From Oliverpabstia intestinalis (GTDB lineage Bacteria > Bacillota > Clostridia > Lachnospirales > Lachnospiraceae): a stretch of 34,304 nucleotides of DNA. The stretch lies in contig NZ_VUMS01000027.1 of NCBI RefSeq assembly GCF_009696065.1, forward strand, positions 1 to 34,304. Direction: 5' to 3'. The first letter of the stretch is position 1. The number at the start of each line of letters is the position of its first letter. Position numbers and translations under genes: made by a program. Below are positions 1 to 6,851 of the stretch, in pieces. The notes beneath the pieces are model-generated. The model did not search any database. It saw only the letters and a program-made list of their open reading frames with translations, and had not been told where the DNA came from.

Positions 1-119
1 CCGGTCCTTTCTGGATGATCTGTTACCGTGGTCACCAAATCTGCCGGACGGGATTCGAAAGAATTGATAACCAGGGCTGCCGTAAGGCGGCTCTTAATTT
101 TGGAGGTACTCGCTATTGA
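1..119 (+). mobile_element. 3' end of an IS66-family insertion sequence
   Basis: The window opens inside an insertion sequence. The transposase tail ends at 67 and is followed by about 50 non-coding bases with a small hairpin around 81-93 (GCCG-taagg-CGGC). At about 120 a different reading frame, that of an interrupted gene, becomes open. The exact element end was not located because the opposite end lies outside the window. The right boundary given here is simply where the neighbouring open frame starts. Confidence 0.5.
2..67 (+). CDS. IS66-family transposase, C-terminal 21 residues (partial)
   Basis: Frame 2 is open from the window edge to a TGA at 65-67. It reads as a short tail containing FLDDLLPW followed by SPNLPDGIRKN. 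A 'LLPW' motif close to the C-terminus is typical of the IS66 TnpC transposase C-terminal segment. The rest of the protein lies upstream of the window. The assignment rests on this short motif only; another transposase family cannot be excluded. Confidence 0.5.
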   Translation, partial: RSFLDDLLPWSPNLPDGIRKN

Positions 120-467
120 GCGTGTACGAAAAGACTGTCAGTAATGCTATATTATTGGGGTAATGACGAAGATGGACACCATTTGAGAATTTCGATTGTA
201 AATGTGGGAAGACTGTCAATTTATATCAGGCAGGTAGAAGTGAAAGATAAGAAAGGAATATTTCTTGGAAGTATGAATACTTTTGATATGGACAAAAATT
301 TCCTGATTATCAGTCCGAACGAGGTGCTTACACAAGAAATCAGTGTAGAGAATAAGAATCGTGTTTTTGATAAGTTTGGAATAGATTTGAACGGTCATAT
401 AAAAGTGGTTATAACGGATTTGGAAGGGAAAAAATACAGTTTTTCTAAGGGGTGGCCGGTAGGATAA
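120..467 (+). pseudogene. 3' remnant of an unrecognised gene, probably cut by the IS66 element
   Basis: An open frame starts right after a stop at 117-119 and runs to a TAA at 465-467. The first ATG is at 144 and would give 107 aa. The frame is open upstream of that ATG and there is no ribosome binding site before it, so the ATG is probably internal to a longer gene whose 5' part was displaced by the insertion sequence. The product alternates short hydrophobic and charged strands (GRLSIYIRQVEVKD, GHIKVVITDLEGKKYSF), which suggests a beta-sandwich-like domain. No catalytic motif is visible and no family was recognised. It is not known whether the remnant is translated. Confidence 0.45.
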
Positions 468-660
468 GCAAATAAACAATTGAAGGAATAAAATTTTTGT
501 AAACCAGAGATATGTGTTTTTAATTCATGAAGACGATTTCGTATATTTATCCCATTTTATGGAGATTTGGTTTGATTCGTGTTTCTGAAAAGAAAGAAAA
601 AGCATTGATGCGGAAAACTGGATAAATATTGTTGGATTATGAAGTATATGTTAAATTAAT

Positions 661-965
661 AATTCACGGATGCTGATAGATCGTGAAGCAGCGTTGGTGA
701 TAAAAACAATCACGAATACAGCGATAGAAATTTCGGAGAAAGAGGAGAAGATTGATATGTGTAAAGCAATTGATGATATGCTGAGCGAGAGAGAGGCAAG
801 AGGAGCGGCAAAAGGAGAGATAAGGGGGATTGAGATCGGAGAACTCCGGATGCTGGTTAAGCAGGTAAAAAGGGAAGGCTAACGATAGAGGAAGCGGCTG
901 AAGATGCAGCAATGAGTGTGGAAAAGTTCAGAAATGTGACAGATGATATGTTGAAGGAAGTTTAG
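661..965 (+). pseudogene. C-terminal remnant of an Rpn/PD-(D/E)XK-type nuclease gene, frameshifted
   Basis: This stretch is closely similar to the last third of the intact gene at 2372-3373, starting at its codons for NPRMVIDREA and ending with the EEAAEDAAMSVE region. The 5' two thirds are missing. One A has been lost from the A-run near 870-875 (five A here, six in the intact copy), which creates a stop at 880-882. Beyond it the original frame continues to a TAG at 963-965. An internal ATG at 757 sits 9 nt behind AGAGGAG (741-747), at the position of the internal start described for the intact copy. An untruncated C-terminal peptide may therefore once have been made. It is now a decayed paralogue. 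Confidence 0.75.
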
Positions 966-1043
966 AGATGTGACACTTGTGCAATTGCACACGGCTACGT
1001 TTCTTTGCTGATTATTCAGAGTAAGCATGAAAGGGGTAGATGA

Positions 1044-2090
1044 ATGAACTATTTGTTCATACAGTTAAATAATATTGATATTCCAGAAGAACGATTTGAC
1101 ATATTATCCATTGGTGAGGGAATAGATGTGGAGATGTATCTGGAAAGTCCGGCGCATCTTTTAACATATAAAGGTGAAGAAATGACAGATGTCGTAGAAC
1201 AATCATCTATCCGGGAAGATTTGGGAAAGTATGATTTTATGGCTTTGATAAGAAAACCGATGATCGCTGTTTGGATGGATACAGAACAACGAGAATGGGA
1301 ATTCGAAAATAAAGAAGAAGCAGACAGTTATTATGCAGTAAAAACATTAAGTTGTACAAATCTGGTTCAGATATTTGCATTGGGATTGTGGATGGTGAAA
1401 GACTGTAGTGTGTATTCAGACTTATCTTATTGGTGTAACACGGATACGACATATTCTTCAAAAAATCGTCGAAGTATCCAGCAGTTAAATGCATTTGGTA
1501 AGGCGGAAATGACATTTTTCAACAGCGAAGAAATTAGTGATGCATTTGGATATATGACACCGATTATGCAGATTTTTGCCGAAGCACGTAACAACAATGC
1601 ACCGATAGATTCAGTATACAGTCAGGGAACACATGTACTGAATATAGAGGCGACACTCAGTAATAACGGATGCAGCTTCTATAGAATCCTGATCCTATTA
1701 CAACTGGCACGAAAAACAGGACTGTTATGTGAAAAAATCAGTTGGTATTGTGCAATATTGGAAAGTCTTTTTGCAATTGAAAGAAATCATAAAAAGAATG
1801 TTTCTGAAATGACGGCAGCATTTATCACAGATACAGAACAGGAAAAAATGGAAGTGATTCATAGCATGCGAATGGCATATAAGATACGATCTGAGTTTGT
1901 ACATGGGAGTGTGAGCTCATTAGTGGGCAGTAATGCACAGGCAGAGCTTGGAAAGTTGTCATCAGAAGTAGATAGCTATGTTCGCAGGGCATTGAGGAAG
2001 GCATTTTTCGATGAAAATATTAATTATGAAGAGACAACGGAAGATAAGAAACGCGTGCGAGAGTATTTGAGAAATAATTGGCCGTGCTGA
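1044..2090 (+). CDS. ApeA-like HEPN-domain protein, possible RNase
   Basis: A 348-aa protein; the ATG follows AAGGGG at 1031-1036 with a 7-nt spacer. The N-terminal 190 residues resemble nothing recognised. The C-terminal half is helical and carries the HEPN signature Rx4H as R282-S-E-F-V-H287, preceded by a long helix with SWYCAILESLFAIE. This matches the HEPN family typified by ApeA-like proteins, in which this motif forms a metal-independent RNase site. HEPN RNases are common in phage defence and toxin-antitoxin pairs. No nucleotidyltransferase-type antitoxin partner lies next to it; the neighbours are Rpn-type nuclease genes, so it would have to act alone. It has no signal peptide or membrane segment and is presumably cytosolic. 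The HEPN call is fairly secure, the biological role is inference. Confidence 0.6.
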   Translation: MNYLFIQLNNIDIPEERFDILSIGEGIDVEMYLESPAHLLTYKGEEMTDVVEQSSIREDLGKYDFMALIRKPMIAVWMDTEQREWEFENKEEADSYYAVKTLSCTNLVQIFALGLWMVKDCSVYSDLSYWCNTDTTYSSKNRRSIQQLNAFGKAEMTFFNSEEISDAFGYMTPIMQIFAEARNNNAPIDSVYSQGTHVLNIEATLSNNGCSFYRILILLQLARKTGLLCEKISWYCAILESLFAIERNHKKNVSEMTAAFITDTEQEKMEVIHSMRMAYKIRSEFVHGSVSSLVGSNAQAELGKLSSEVDSYVRRALRKAFFDENINYEETTEDKKRVREYLRNNWPC

Positions 2091-2200
2091 GAAACCAGAA
2101 TGGATACTTTGGTGATGATGGAAGTCTGCTTTATGTTTGGGAAGGTTCTTACATATATCTGGCACCAAGAGAATAAAAGAAGTCTTTTACCGTCAGCATA

Positions 2201-2229
2201 TTGACAATCACAAATCATATTGTTATAGT
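2201..2229 (+). promoter_or_regulatory. Sigma-A-type promoter of the first intact Rpn-type gene
   Basis: TTGACA at 2201-2206, 17-nt spacer, TATAGT at 2224-2229. It starts a conserved cassette also present at 5702 and 31108, and in part at 9090, each with a 17-nt spacer. The predicted transcript start near 2236 places the following hairpin at the extreme 5' end of the mRNA. Confidence 0.7.
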
Positions 2230-2244
2230 AGATACAACATATCT

Positions 2245-2283
2245 GGGAAGCAATTCTTGAACCGTTCGGTTATCTGATTCCCC
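2245..2283 (+). promoter_or_regulatory. Conserved 5'-UTR two-stem hairpin, copy 1
   Basis: The outer stem is GGGAA (2245-2249) with TTCCC (2278-2282). The inner stem is AACC (2260-2263) with GGTT (2268-2271) around a GTTC tetraloop. The inner bases are nearly identical in the copies at 5747 and 31153. In the third copy the outer stem is GGAAA/TTTCC, so pairing is kept by a double change. This supports an RNA structure rather than a DNA site, but only three copies are available here. Confidence 0.55.
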
Positions 2284-2308
2284 TGTATGAAAAAAGAAAT
2301 GATTGGTG

Positions 2309-2364
2309 GAACGGAGAACCGAATATTTAACAAAAAAGCTCCGTTCTTGCACAAAGGAAAGGAG
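2309..2364 (+). promoter_or_regulatory. Candidate SD-sequestering switch in the leader of the first Rpn-type gene
   Basis: Three 8-nt segments can pair in two exclusive ways. GAACGGAG (2309-2316) is perfectly complementary to CTCCGTTC (2339-2346). CTCCGTTC can also pair, with one mismatch, with the Shine-Dalgarno GAAAGGAG (2357-2364) across a 10-nt loop. Pairing with the upstream segment would expose the SD; pairing with the SD would hide it. The same logic recurs at 5807-5855 and 31567-31617. Confidence 0.45.
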
Positions 2365-2371
2365 TATGCCT

Positions 2372-3373
2372 ATGGGAAAGGTGGATACAGTCACCAAAGC
2401 CTATATGAGAAAAAATAACATTTTTGCAGATGCATTTAATTACCTGATCTATGATGGAAAACCTGTCGTTAATCCGGAACAGCTGAGAGAACTTGATACA
2501 ACAGAGATTGCCCTGCCATTTGGTTCGCAGGAAAAGGAAAATGGCCAGTCGAATGACCTGGTTCAGAAGTATCGTGACATCCTGAAATTAGCAGTTGTGA
2601 TGCAGGAAGATGAGGCAGCATATATCCTGCTTGGAATCGAGAACCAGACAGACATCCATTATGCGATGCCTGTCCGGAACATGATATACGATGCCCTGCA
2701 GTACGGAAAGCAGGTTGCAGATACAGCTGCAAATCACAGAAAAAATGATAAAAGTTTCAGAAAACGTACAAGTGGGGAATATTTATCCGGATTTTACAAA
2801 GAGGATGTATTGAAACCCGTGGTTACGCTTGTGATACATTTTGGGGCAGATGAATGGGATGCCCCGTTATCATTGCATGAGATGATGGAAGTCCGCAGCG
2901 AGAAGCTGCTGCATTACATTCAGGACTATCGGATCCACTTGATTGATCCGGCGAATCTTACAGAGGAAGATCTGGTGAAGTTTACATCGAGCCTGAGGGA
3001 AGTCATGGAATATATCAAGTACTCGAAGGACAAAGATAATTTAGCCAGAATCTTAAAAGACAATCCACGGATGGTGATTGACCGGGAAGCGGCAATGGTG
3101 ATAAAAACAATCACCAACACATCGATAGAGATAGCAGAGGGAAAGGAGGAGATTGACATGTGCGAAGCAGTTGAAGCTATGCTGAGTGAAAGTGAAGCGA
3201 AAGGAATAGAAAAAGGAATGCAACAAGGGAAAAAAGAAGGCATAGAGATTGGAGAACTCCGGATGCTGGTTAAACAGATAAAAAAGGGACGGCTAACGAT
3301 AGAGGAAGCGGCCGAAGATGCAGCAATGAGCGTGGAAGAGTTCAGAAAGGTAATGGAAAGTAATGTCAGATAA
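2372..3373 (+). CDS. Rpn/PD-(D/E)XK-type nuclease (putative transposase superfamily protein)
   Basis: A 333-aa protein of the Rpn family, DNA nucleases known from E. coli for recombination promotion and phage defence. The N-terminus has FADAFNYLIYDGK, the family's opening motif. The ILLGIENQ segment holds the likely E-x-Q catalytic pair (E90, Q92). The tail after about residue 255 is charged, with KG/EG-rich repeats and a small helical C-terminal domain (EEAAEDAAMSVEEF). The start at 2372 (MGKVDT) is chosen because the SD GGAG at 2361-2364 is 7 nt upstream; the in-frame ATG at 2366 is only 1 nt from it. It has its own promoter (2201), a structured leader, and a hairpin behind it at 3443. A strong internal SD and ATG at 3158 would give a separate 71-aa C-terminal protein. 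The gene appears intact, unlike its relatives at 661 and 5863. Confidence 0.8.
   Translation: MGKVDTVTKAYMRKNNIFADAFNYLIYDGKPVVNPEQLRELDTTEIALPFGSQEKENGQSNDLVQKYRDILKLAVVMQEDEAAYILLGIENQTDIHYAMPVRNMIYDALQYGKQVADTAANHRKNDKSFRKRTSGEYLSGFYKEDVLKPVVTLVIHFGADEWDAPLSLHEMMEVRSEKLLHYIQDYRIHLIDPANLTEEDLVKFTSSLREVMEYIKYSKDKDNLARILKDNPRMVIDREAAMVIKTITNTSIEIAEGKEEIDMCEAVEAMLSESEAKGIEKGMQQGKKEGIEIGELRMLVKQIKKGRLTIEEAAEDAAMSVEEFRKVMESNVR
3158..3373 (+). CDS. Possible intragenic C-terminal product of the Rpn-type gene (RpnS-like)
   Basis: Inside the nuclease gene and in the same frame, AAAGGAGG (3142-3149) lies 8 nt before an ATG at 3158. This is a better SD arrangement than many true starts in the window. 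It would produce 71 residues beginning MCEAVEAML and ending with the C-terminal helical domain, without nuclease residues. In E. coli, Rpn genes are known to make such short C-terminal proteins (RpnS) from internal starts, and these block the full-length toxin. Similar internal starts occur at 6633 (70 aa) and 32278 (72 aa). The site is visible in the sequence; the product and its antitoxin role are inferred. Confidence 0.45.
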   Translation: MCEAVEAMLSESEAKGIEKGMQQGKKEGIEIGELRMLVKQIKKGRLTIEEAAEDAAMSVEEFRKVMESNVR

Positions 3374-3442
3374 TAAAGCAATACTTTTATTACAGATTGG
3401 TTTTGCAACACAGGAATATTAAATATTCAGTAATCAAATTTA

Positions 3443-3474
3443 AAAAGGGTCAGCCGTGAGAGGTTGATCCTTTT
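3443..3474 (+). terminator. Hairpin terminator after the first Rpn-type gene
   Basis: A 13-bp stem: AAAAGGGTCAGCC (3443-3455) with GGTTGATCCTTTT (3462-3474), two G-U pairs, loop GTGAGA. The U tract is part of the stem. Nothing else is evident between 3374 and 3546. Confidence 0.6.
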
Positions 3475-3546
3475 AAAGTATTTCATAAACGCTCATTATT
3501 TCAGCTGAGATTTTGCTTACATAAAATTTATATTAAGTATTTAAAA

Positions 3547-5204
3547 ATGTGCGTTGATTCAGCTGATGTGGATGTAGAGAAATGGGGAAAATTAATCCAG
3601 CGCATACAGTGGTATGAAATGTCGATTCAAAATGAAGTGCTTGAAAAATTGATTCTCAGTTGCAGAGGAATGGCTGATAAAGAAAAACTTAAAATTAAAA
3701 ATCAACTGAGATTTGAAATCTACAGGCACAGGTATTTTTCCGATGCTGACTGGAGTTTGCCAGAAGAAGTGTTAGGCAAATATGAAAGTACAATGAATGA
3801 AATTGTGTTTTCGGATAAAATATACGAATACATGTATCTTTTTTCGCCTGAATTTGAATTCCCACTATTATACCCCGTGTCTTATAGCCGAGAAAAACAT
3901 AACGAGTCGGCTGACCAAAATCAAAGATTAAGAGAAGAAGAGATAAGGGTAGGATTTAAAGAATTCAAAGAAAATAAATATTCTTTAGATAAGCTGATCG
4001 AATTGGCTGTACAAGAAGATAATATATTGGGAGAAGTTCTGGCACAGTTTTATTCGGATGGTATGTTTGATGAAGAAGTATTTCATCTTCTTATGAGAAA
4101 AGATAAAGAAGGAAAGCATGTATTTGATTATGTAAGATATTTACACAGATATGGATCAGTAGATTTAAAAGACGTGATAGAAATGGTAAAAAGGATATCC
4201 GATAATAAAAATCTTCTGGTGAATTTGATTTCGTTAGAGTTTATAGAAGATGATGTCAATGCGCTGATTGCGAAGGAAGATGAAGAAATCAAGACAATGT
4301 ATTGGAGCAGGAATACACGGGCAAGAATATCGGATCATGCAGGACATCAGGTGTTTTTATGGGCGTTGAATGAATGTGAAAATATGGAACATGCGATAAC
4401 TATTTTGAATTATTGTATGATGTAAGAGAAAAAATATCAATTCAAGAGTTATATGATGCGACAGTTAAAATTTCCGATATGAAGGGCGGTATTGCCAGCT
4501 CTATGACAATATATTATATCGGTGAGATCTTGAAAGAGTTACAGGATGCATTTATCACAGATGACGAAAAATGTGCCGAAATAGTTTCAGTGGAATGGTT
4601 GTGTAGAAATATACTCGAATGGAAACAAATGAGATGTCTGCAAAAAGAGATGAAGAACGATCCGAAGATTTATGCTGATCTTGTCGGTATTGTTTATAAA
4701 GCGGAGGATGATGAACCTGACGATAAGGAAAAATGTGAAGTGGCAAATGCCGTGTATTCAGCATTTGACAAAGCAAGATTTTGTCCTGCAGAGAAAGATG
4801 GAAAAGTATCCTATGAGGTTCTGAAAAAATGGGTAGAAGAGCTTAAAGGATTGTTGATCAAGCAAAAACAAGAAAATTTGTTTGGACATTTAATCGGACG
4901 ATTACTGGCATATTCCCCCATTGGTGCGGATAGTTATCATCCGTGTGAAGCTGTACGAAAGATCATAGAAGAATATGATTCTGATTCATTGCGGAGCTCT
5001 TATATCGTAGCAGAAGAGAATAAGCGTGGGGTTCATACCGTCGATGCTGGAAAATCAGAGTTGATTTTACATCAGAGATATCTAAACAATGCGGAAGGAC
5101 TACAGGCAGAATATCCTAAAATAGCAGAAATATATTTTACCTTAAGTGAAGACTACAAACGTGAAGCAGAGTATGAAAGAAAGCGTGCAGAAGATGAGTG
5201 GTAG
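3547..5204 (+). pseudogene. C-terminal part of a large conflict-type protein, truncated and frameshifted
   Basis: Two adjoining frames (3547-4425 and 4413-5204) look like one protein broken by a frameshift near 4395-4405. The downstream frame is open before its only possible start, a TTG at 4413, and reads through as YFELLYDVREKISIQELYD. The product is helical and charged, about 550 residues, without recognisable catalytic motifs. Its end (GVHTVDAGKSE, then YERKRAEDE) resembles the C-terminus of large bacterial defence-type proteins that carry a metallophosphoesterase or NTPase at the N-terminus; this comes from memory of the family and is uncertain. The first ATG at 3547 has no ribosome binding site, so the N-terminal domains are probably lost. 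The stop overlaps the start of the kinase remnant, indicating a former operon. Confidence 0.5.
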
Positions 5205-5397
5205 GAAAAAATATAAAGGAGAGAGGTATAGTTTTTTCAGAGATAAAAAGCTTGGACATGGTGGAAATGGTGCGGTATATGATGTGAAACTTGAAGAAAA
5301 GGATGATCTAGGTTTTCCTGTAGTTGCTAAATTTTTTGAATATAGTGGGGACGATAAAGAAAAAAGATATAATAGTGTAAATTGCAATAGAAAATAG
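5194..5397 (+). pseudogene. Truncated Ser/Thr protein kinase, N-lobe only
   Basis: Translation starting at the ATG at 5194 overlaps the end of the preceding gene by 11 nt, the usual sign of translational coupling. The protein has a kinase glycine-rich loop (LGHGGNGAVYDV) and the lysine of subdomain II (FPVVAKFF). The frame then becomes unrelated and stops at 5395-5397. The catalytic HRD and DFG regions are absent, so it cannot be an active kinase. It is the second gene of a decayed operon, between the large-protein fragment and a metallophosphoesterase fragment. Confidence 0.6.
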
Positions 5398-5491
5398 GAA
5401 TTTTCTTAAAAAATAGCAATACAAACAAAAATGCAAAATTGAAATATGCAAAATGCATAAAAAAGGACAGACTCATATATGGAGGTAAAGC

Positions 5492-5626
5492 ATGAGTGTA
5501 ATTAAATGGATTCATTTTTCAGATTTGAATTTAACAAAACTAACATTAATACAAGATTGCTAAGAGGCAGTATTCGTTCGTTTCTGACAGAGAATTAGAT
5601 CAAATGTGAAGCTGTTAATGTGTCAC
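5492..5626 (+). pseudogene. Metallophosphoesterase N-terminal remnant
   Basis: An ATG at 5492, 6 nt after GGAGG (5481-5485), starts MSVIKWIHFSDLN. Calcineurin-like phosphoesterases begin with the same pattern ending in SDLH; here the metal-binding His is Asn. A one-base loss near 5530 shifts the frame. In the shifted frame the text continues NKTNINTRLLRGSIRSFL, then a stop at 5596-5598, then IKCEAV. Only about 45 codons remain. The good ribosome binding site shows that a gene start was here. It probably belongs to the same conflict-type cluster as the two upstream fragments. Confidence 0.55.
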
Positions 5627-5701
5627 CGACTCATTTTTTATATAAGGTGACTGTCATTTGGTAATTATATAGAAATGTCATAAAGAGAAGCAACATAGAA
5701 A

Positions 5702-5730
5702 TTGACTTTACTCTCACGATATGTTACCTT
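5702..5730 (+). promoter_or_regulatory. Promoter of the second Rpn-type gene (cassette copy 2)
   Basis: TTGACT at 5702-5707, 17-nt spacer, TACCTT at 5725-5730. The -10 is weaker than in copy 1 but lies at the same distance from the hairpin that follows. The stretch 5627-5701 before it holds nothing recognisable. Confidence 0.5.
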
Positions 5731-5746
5731 AACCATATACATATCT

Positions 5747-5785
5747 GGGAAGCAATTCTTCAACCATTCGGTTATCTGATTCCCC
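5747..5785 (+). promoter_or_regulatory. Conserved 5'-UTR two-stem hairpin, copy 2
   Basis: Outer stem GGGAA (5747-5751) with TTCCC (5780-5784); inner stem AACC (5762-5765) with GGTT (5770-5773) around ATTC. Almost identical to copy 1 (2245-2283), including the unpaired bases between the stems. Confidence 0.55.
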
Positions 5786-5806
5786 ATATGAATAAAAAAA
5801 CTGGTG

Positions 5807-5855
5807 GAACGGAGGATCGATGGAGAGTACTCCTTTCACCGCATACAGAAAGGAG
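5807..5855 (+). promoter_or_regulatory. Candidate SD-sequestering switch in the leader of the second Rpn-type gene
   Basis: GAACGGAG (5807-5814) is the same as in copy 1. The anti-SD here is CTCCTTTC (5830-5837). It pairs perfectly with the SD GAAAGGAG (5848-5855) across a 10-nt loop, and with one mismatch to the upstream segment. The balance is thus the reverse of copy 1, while the geometry is conserved. Confidence 0.45.
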
Positions 5856-5916
5856 CATGCGAATGCAGCAAATGACAAACCACAGACCCCTGGCAGAACT
5901 GGATCTGCTGGACGAC

Positions 5917-6008
5917 TTACGCGAGCAACGAGCCAAAGTCCGTGCTTGCACGAGACCTTGGCGACTGCCGCGATAACTTGAGAAACTCGCGTAGCGTGTT
6001 TCTCATAG
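5917..6008 (+). repeat. 92-bp palindromic insertion (REP/MITE-like)
   Basis: The insertion contains two strong hairpins. The first is GCCAAAGTC (5932-5940) with GACCTTGGC (5954-5962), extended by CGTGC/GCACG around TT. The second is GAGAAAC (5980-5986) with GTTTCTC (5998-6004), containing CGC-gta-GCG. TT occurs at both junctions, so a 2-bp target duplication is possible. It encodes no protein. Its size and limits are well defined because the host gene reads through once it is removed. Confidence 0.65.
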
Positions 6009-6632
6009 TTTCTTTTTAATGCCTTATTGGCTTATCCGGAATATGGAAAGAAATTCTGTCGAAAATTTCTAAAGATTCTTTTCGGAAGAGAGTTCAAAAA
6101 TCTGAATATCGTAACTCAGAAGTCCTATGGCGGAAGGGATACCGGTCTTCACGGAGCCCGACTGGACGTATACATCGAAGAGGGAGATGAGGTAGAGATT
6201 GATTCGTCAAATGTCTCTGCGATTTATGATATTGAATCTGACAAGAACAATAAGAGGAAGGATATAGATTTTATCGCACAGAGAACCCGGTTCTACCATG
6301 CGATCATCGACAGTCGGAGTCTAAAAAGCGGTCAGTCATACGACAAACTGAAGAGAGTCTTTGTTATCTTTATCTGTCCCTACGATCCCTTTGGGGATGA
6401 CCGGATGATCTATACCATCCGGAATCACTGTGTAGAGAATCCGGAGCTGCCGTATGAAGATGGAGCCAGAACGATTTTCCTCTATACAAAAGGAAGAAAG
6501 GGACGGGATAATGAATCCCTGAGTCAGCTGTTGGACTATATGGAGAATACAACCCGGGAGAACGCAGTAACGGAAGAGCTGGAAGATATCCAGGAGATGG
6601 TGGATGTTGTGAAAGAAGATGCGGAGGTGACG

Positions 6633-6845
6633 GTGGCATATATGAAAGGATTCGAGAGAGACCAGATGTTTCTGGAAGAAGGGAAGGAACTGGGGCGAAA
6701 GCTGGAGCAGGAAAATACCCTGAGAGAGAAGAACCGTGCGGATACCGAGAAGAATCGGGCAGAAGAAGAGAAACGGAGAGCAGATGCAGCTGTGGAAGAA
6801 ATTGAGAAGCTGAGAAAGCAGCTGGAAGAGCTGCAAAAGAGTTAA
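6633..6845 (+). CDS. Possible intragenic C-terminal product of the second Rpn-type gene
   Basis: An in-frame GTG at 6633 lies 5 nt after GGAGG (6623-6627). It would give 70 residues starting VAYMKGFERD and covering the whole coiled-coil tail. Size and position match the internal products predicted at 3158 and 32278. The full-length gene is broken, so this could be the only product still made from it. Inferred from the start site only. Confidence 0.3.
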   Translation: MAYMKGFERDQMFLEEGKELGRKLEQENTLREKNRADTEKNRAEEEKRRADAAVEEIEKLRKQLEELQKS

Positions 6846-6851
6846 GAATCG

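Larger units (their letters stand above)
5863..6845 (+). pseudogene. Rpn/PD-(D/E)XK-type nuclease gene broken by a 92-bp insertion
   Basis: The gene starts at 5863 (MQQMTNHRPLAELDLLDD), 7 nt after the SD that ends at 5855. After GAC-GAC at 5916, 92 bases are inserted. Removing 5917-6008 restores one frame, reading DDFLFNALLAYPEYGKKF, and gives a 296-aa protein. Its middle has LHGARLDVYIEE and AIYDIESDKN, matching the D and E of the PD-(D/E)XK fold. The end is a coiled coil (REKNRAD..., EEIEKLRKQLEELQ). As it stands, the frame stops within the insert at 5974-5976. Translation of the rest would need another start, such as the internal GTG at 6633. The 3' third is duplicated directly downstream. 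Confidence 0.75.

Noticed and set aside
2084-2176. 30-codon GTG ORF overlapping the end of the HEPN gene (NGYFGDDGSLLYVWEGSYIYLAP)
   Set aside because: The composition looks protein-like and may be a gene remnant, but there is no ribosome binding site, it is very short and no family was recognised.
6027-6845. Independent 272-aa gene starting at TTG 6027
   Set aside because: No SD, and the sequence before it continues the same protein once the 92-bp insert is removed; it is the 3' part of the gene beginning at 5863.
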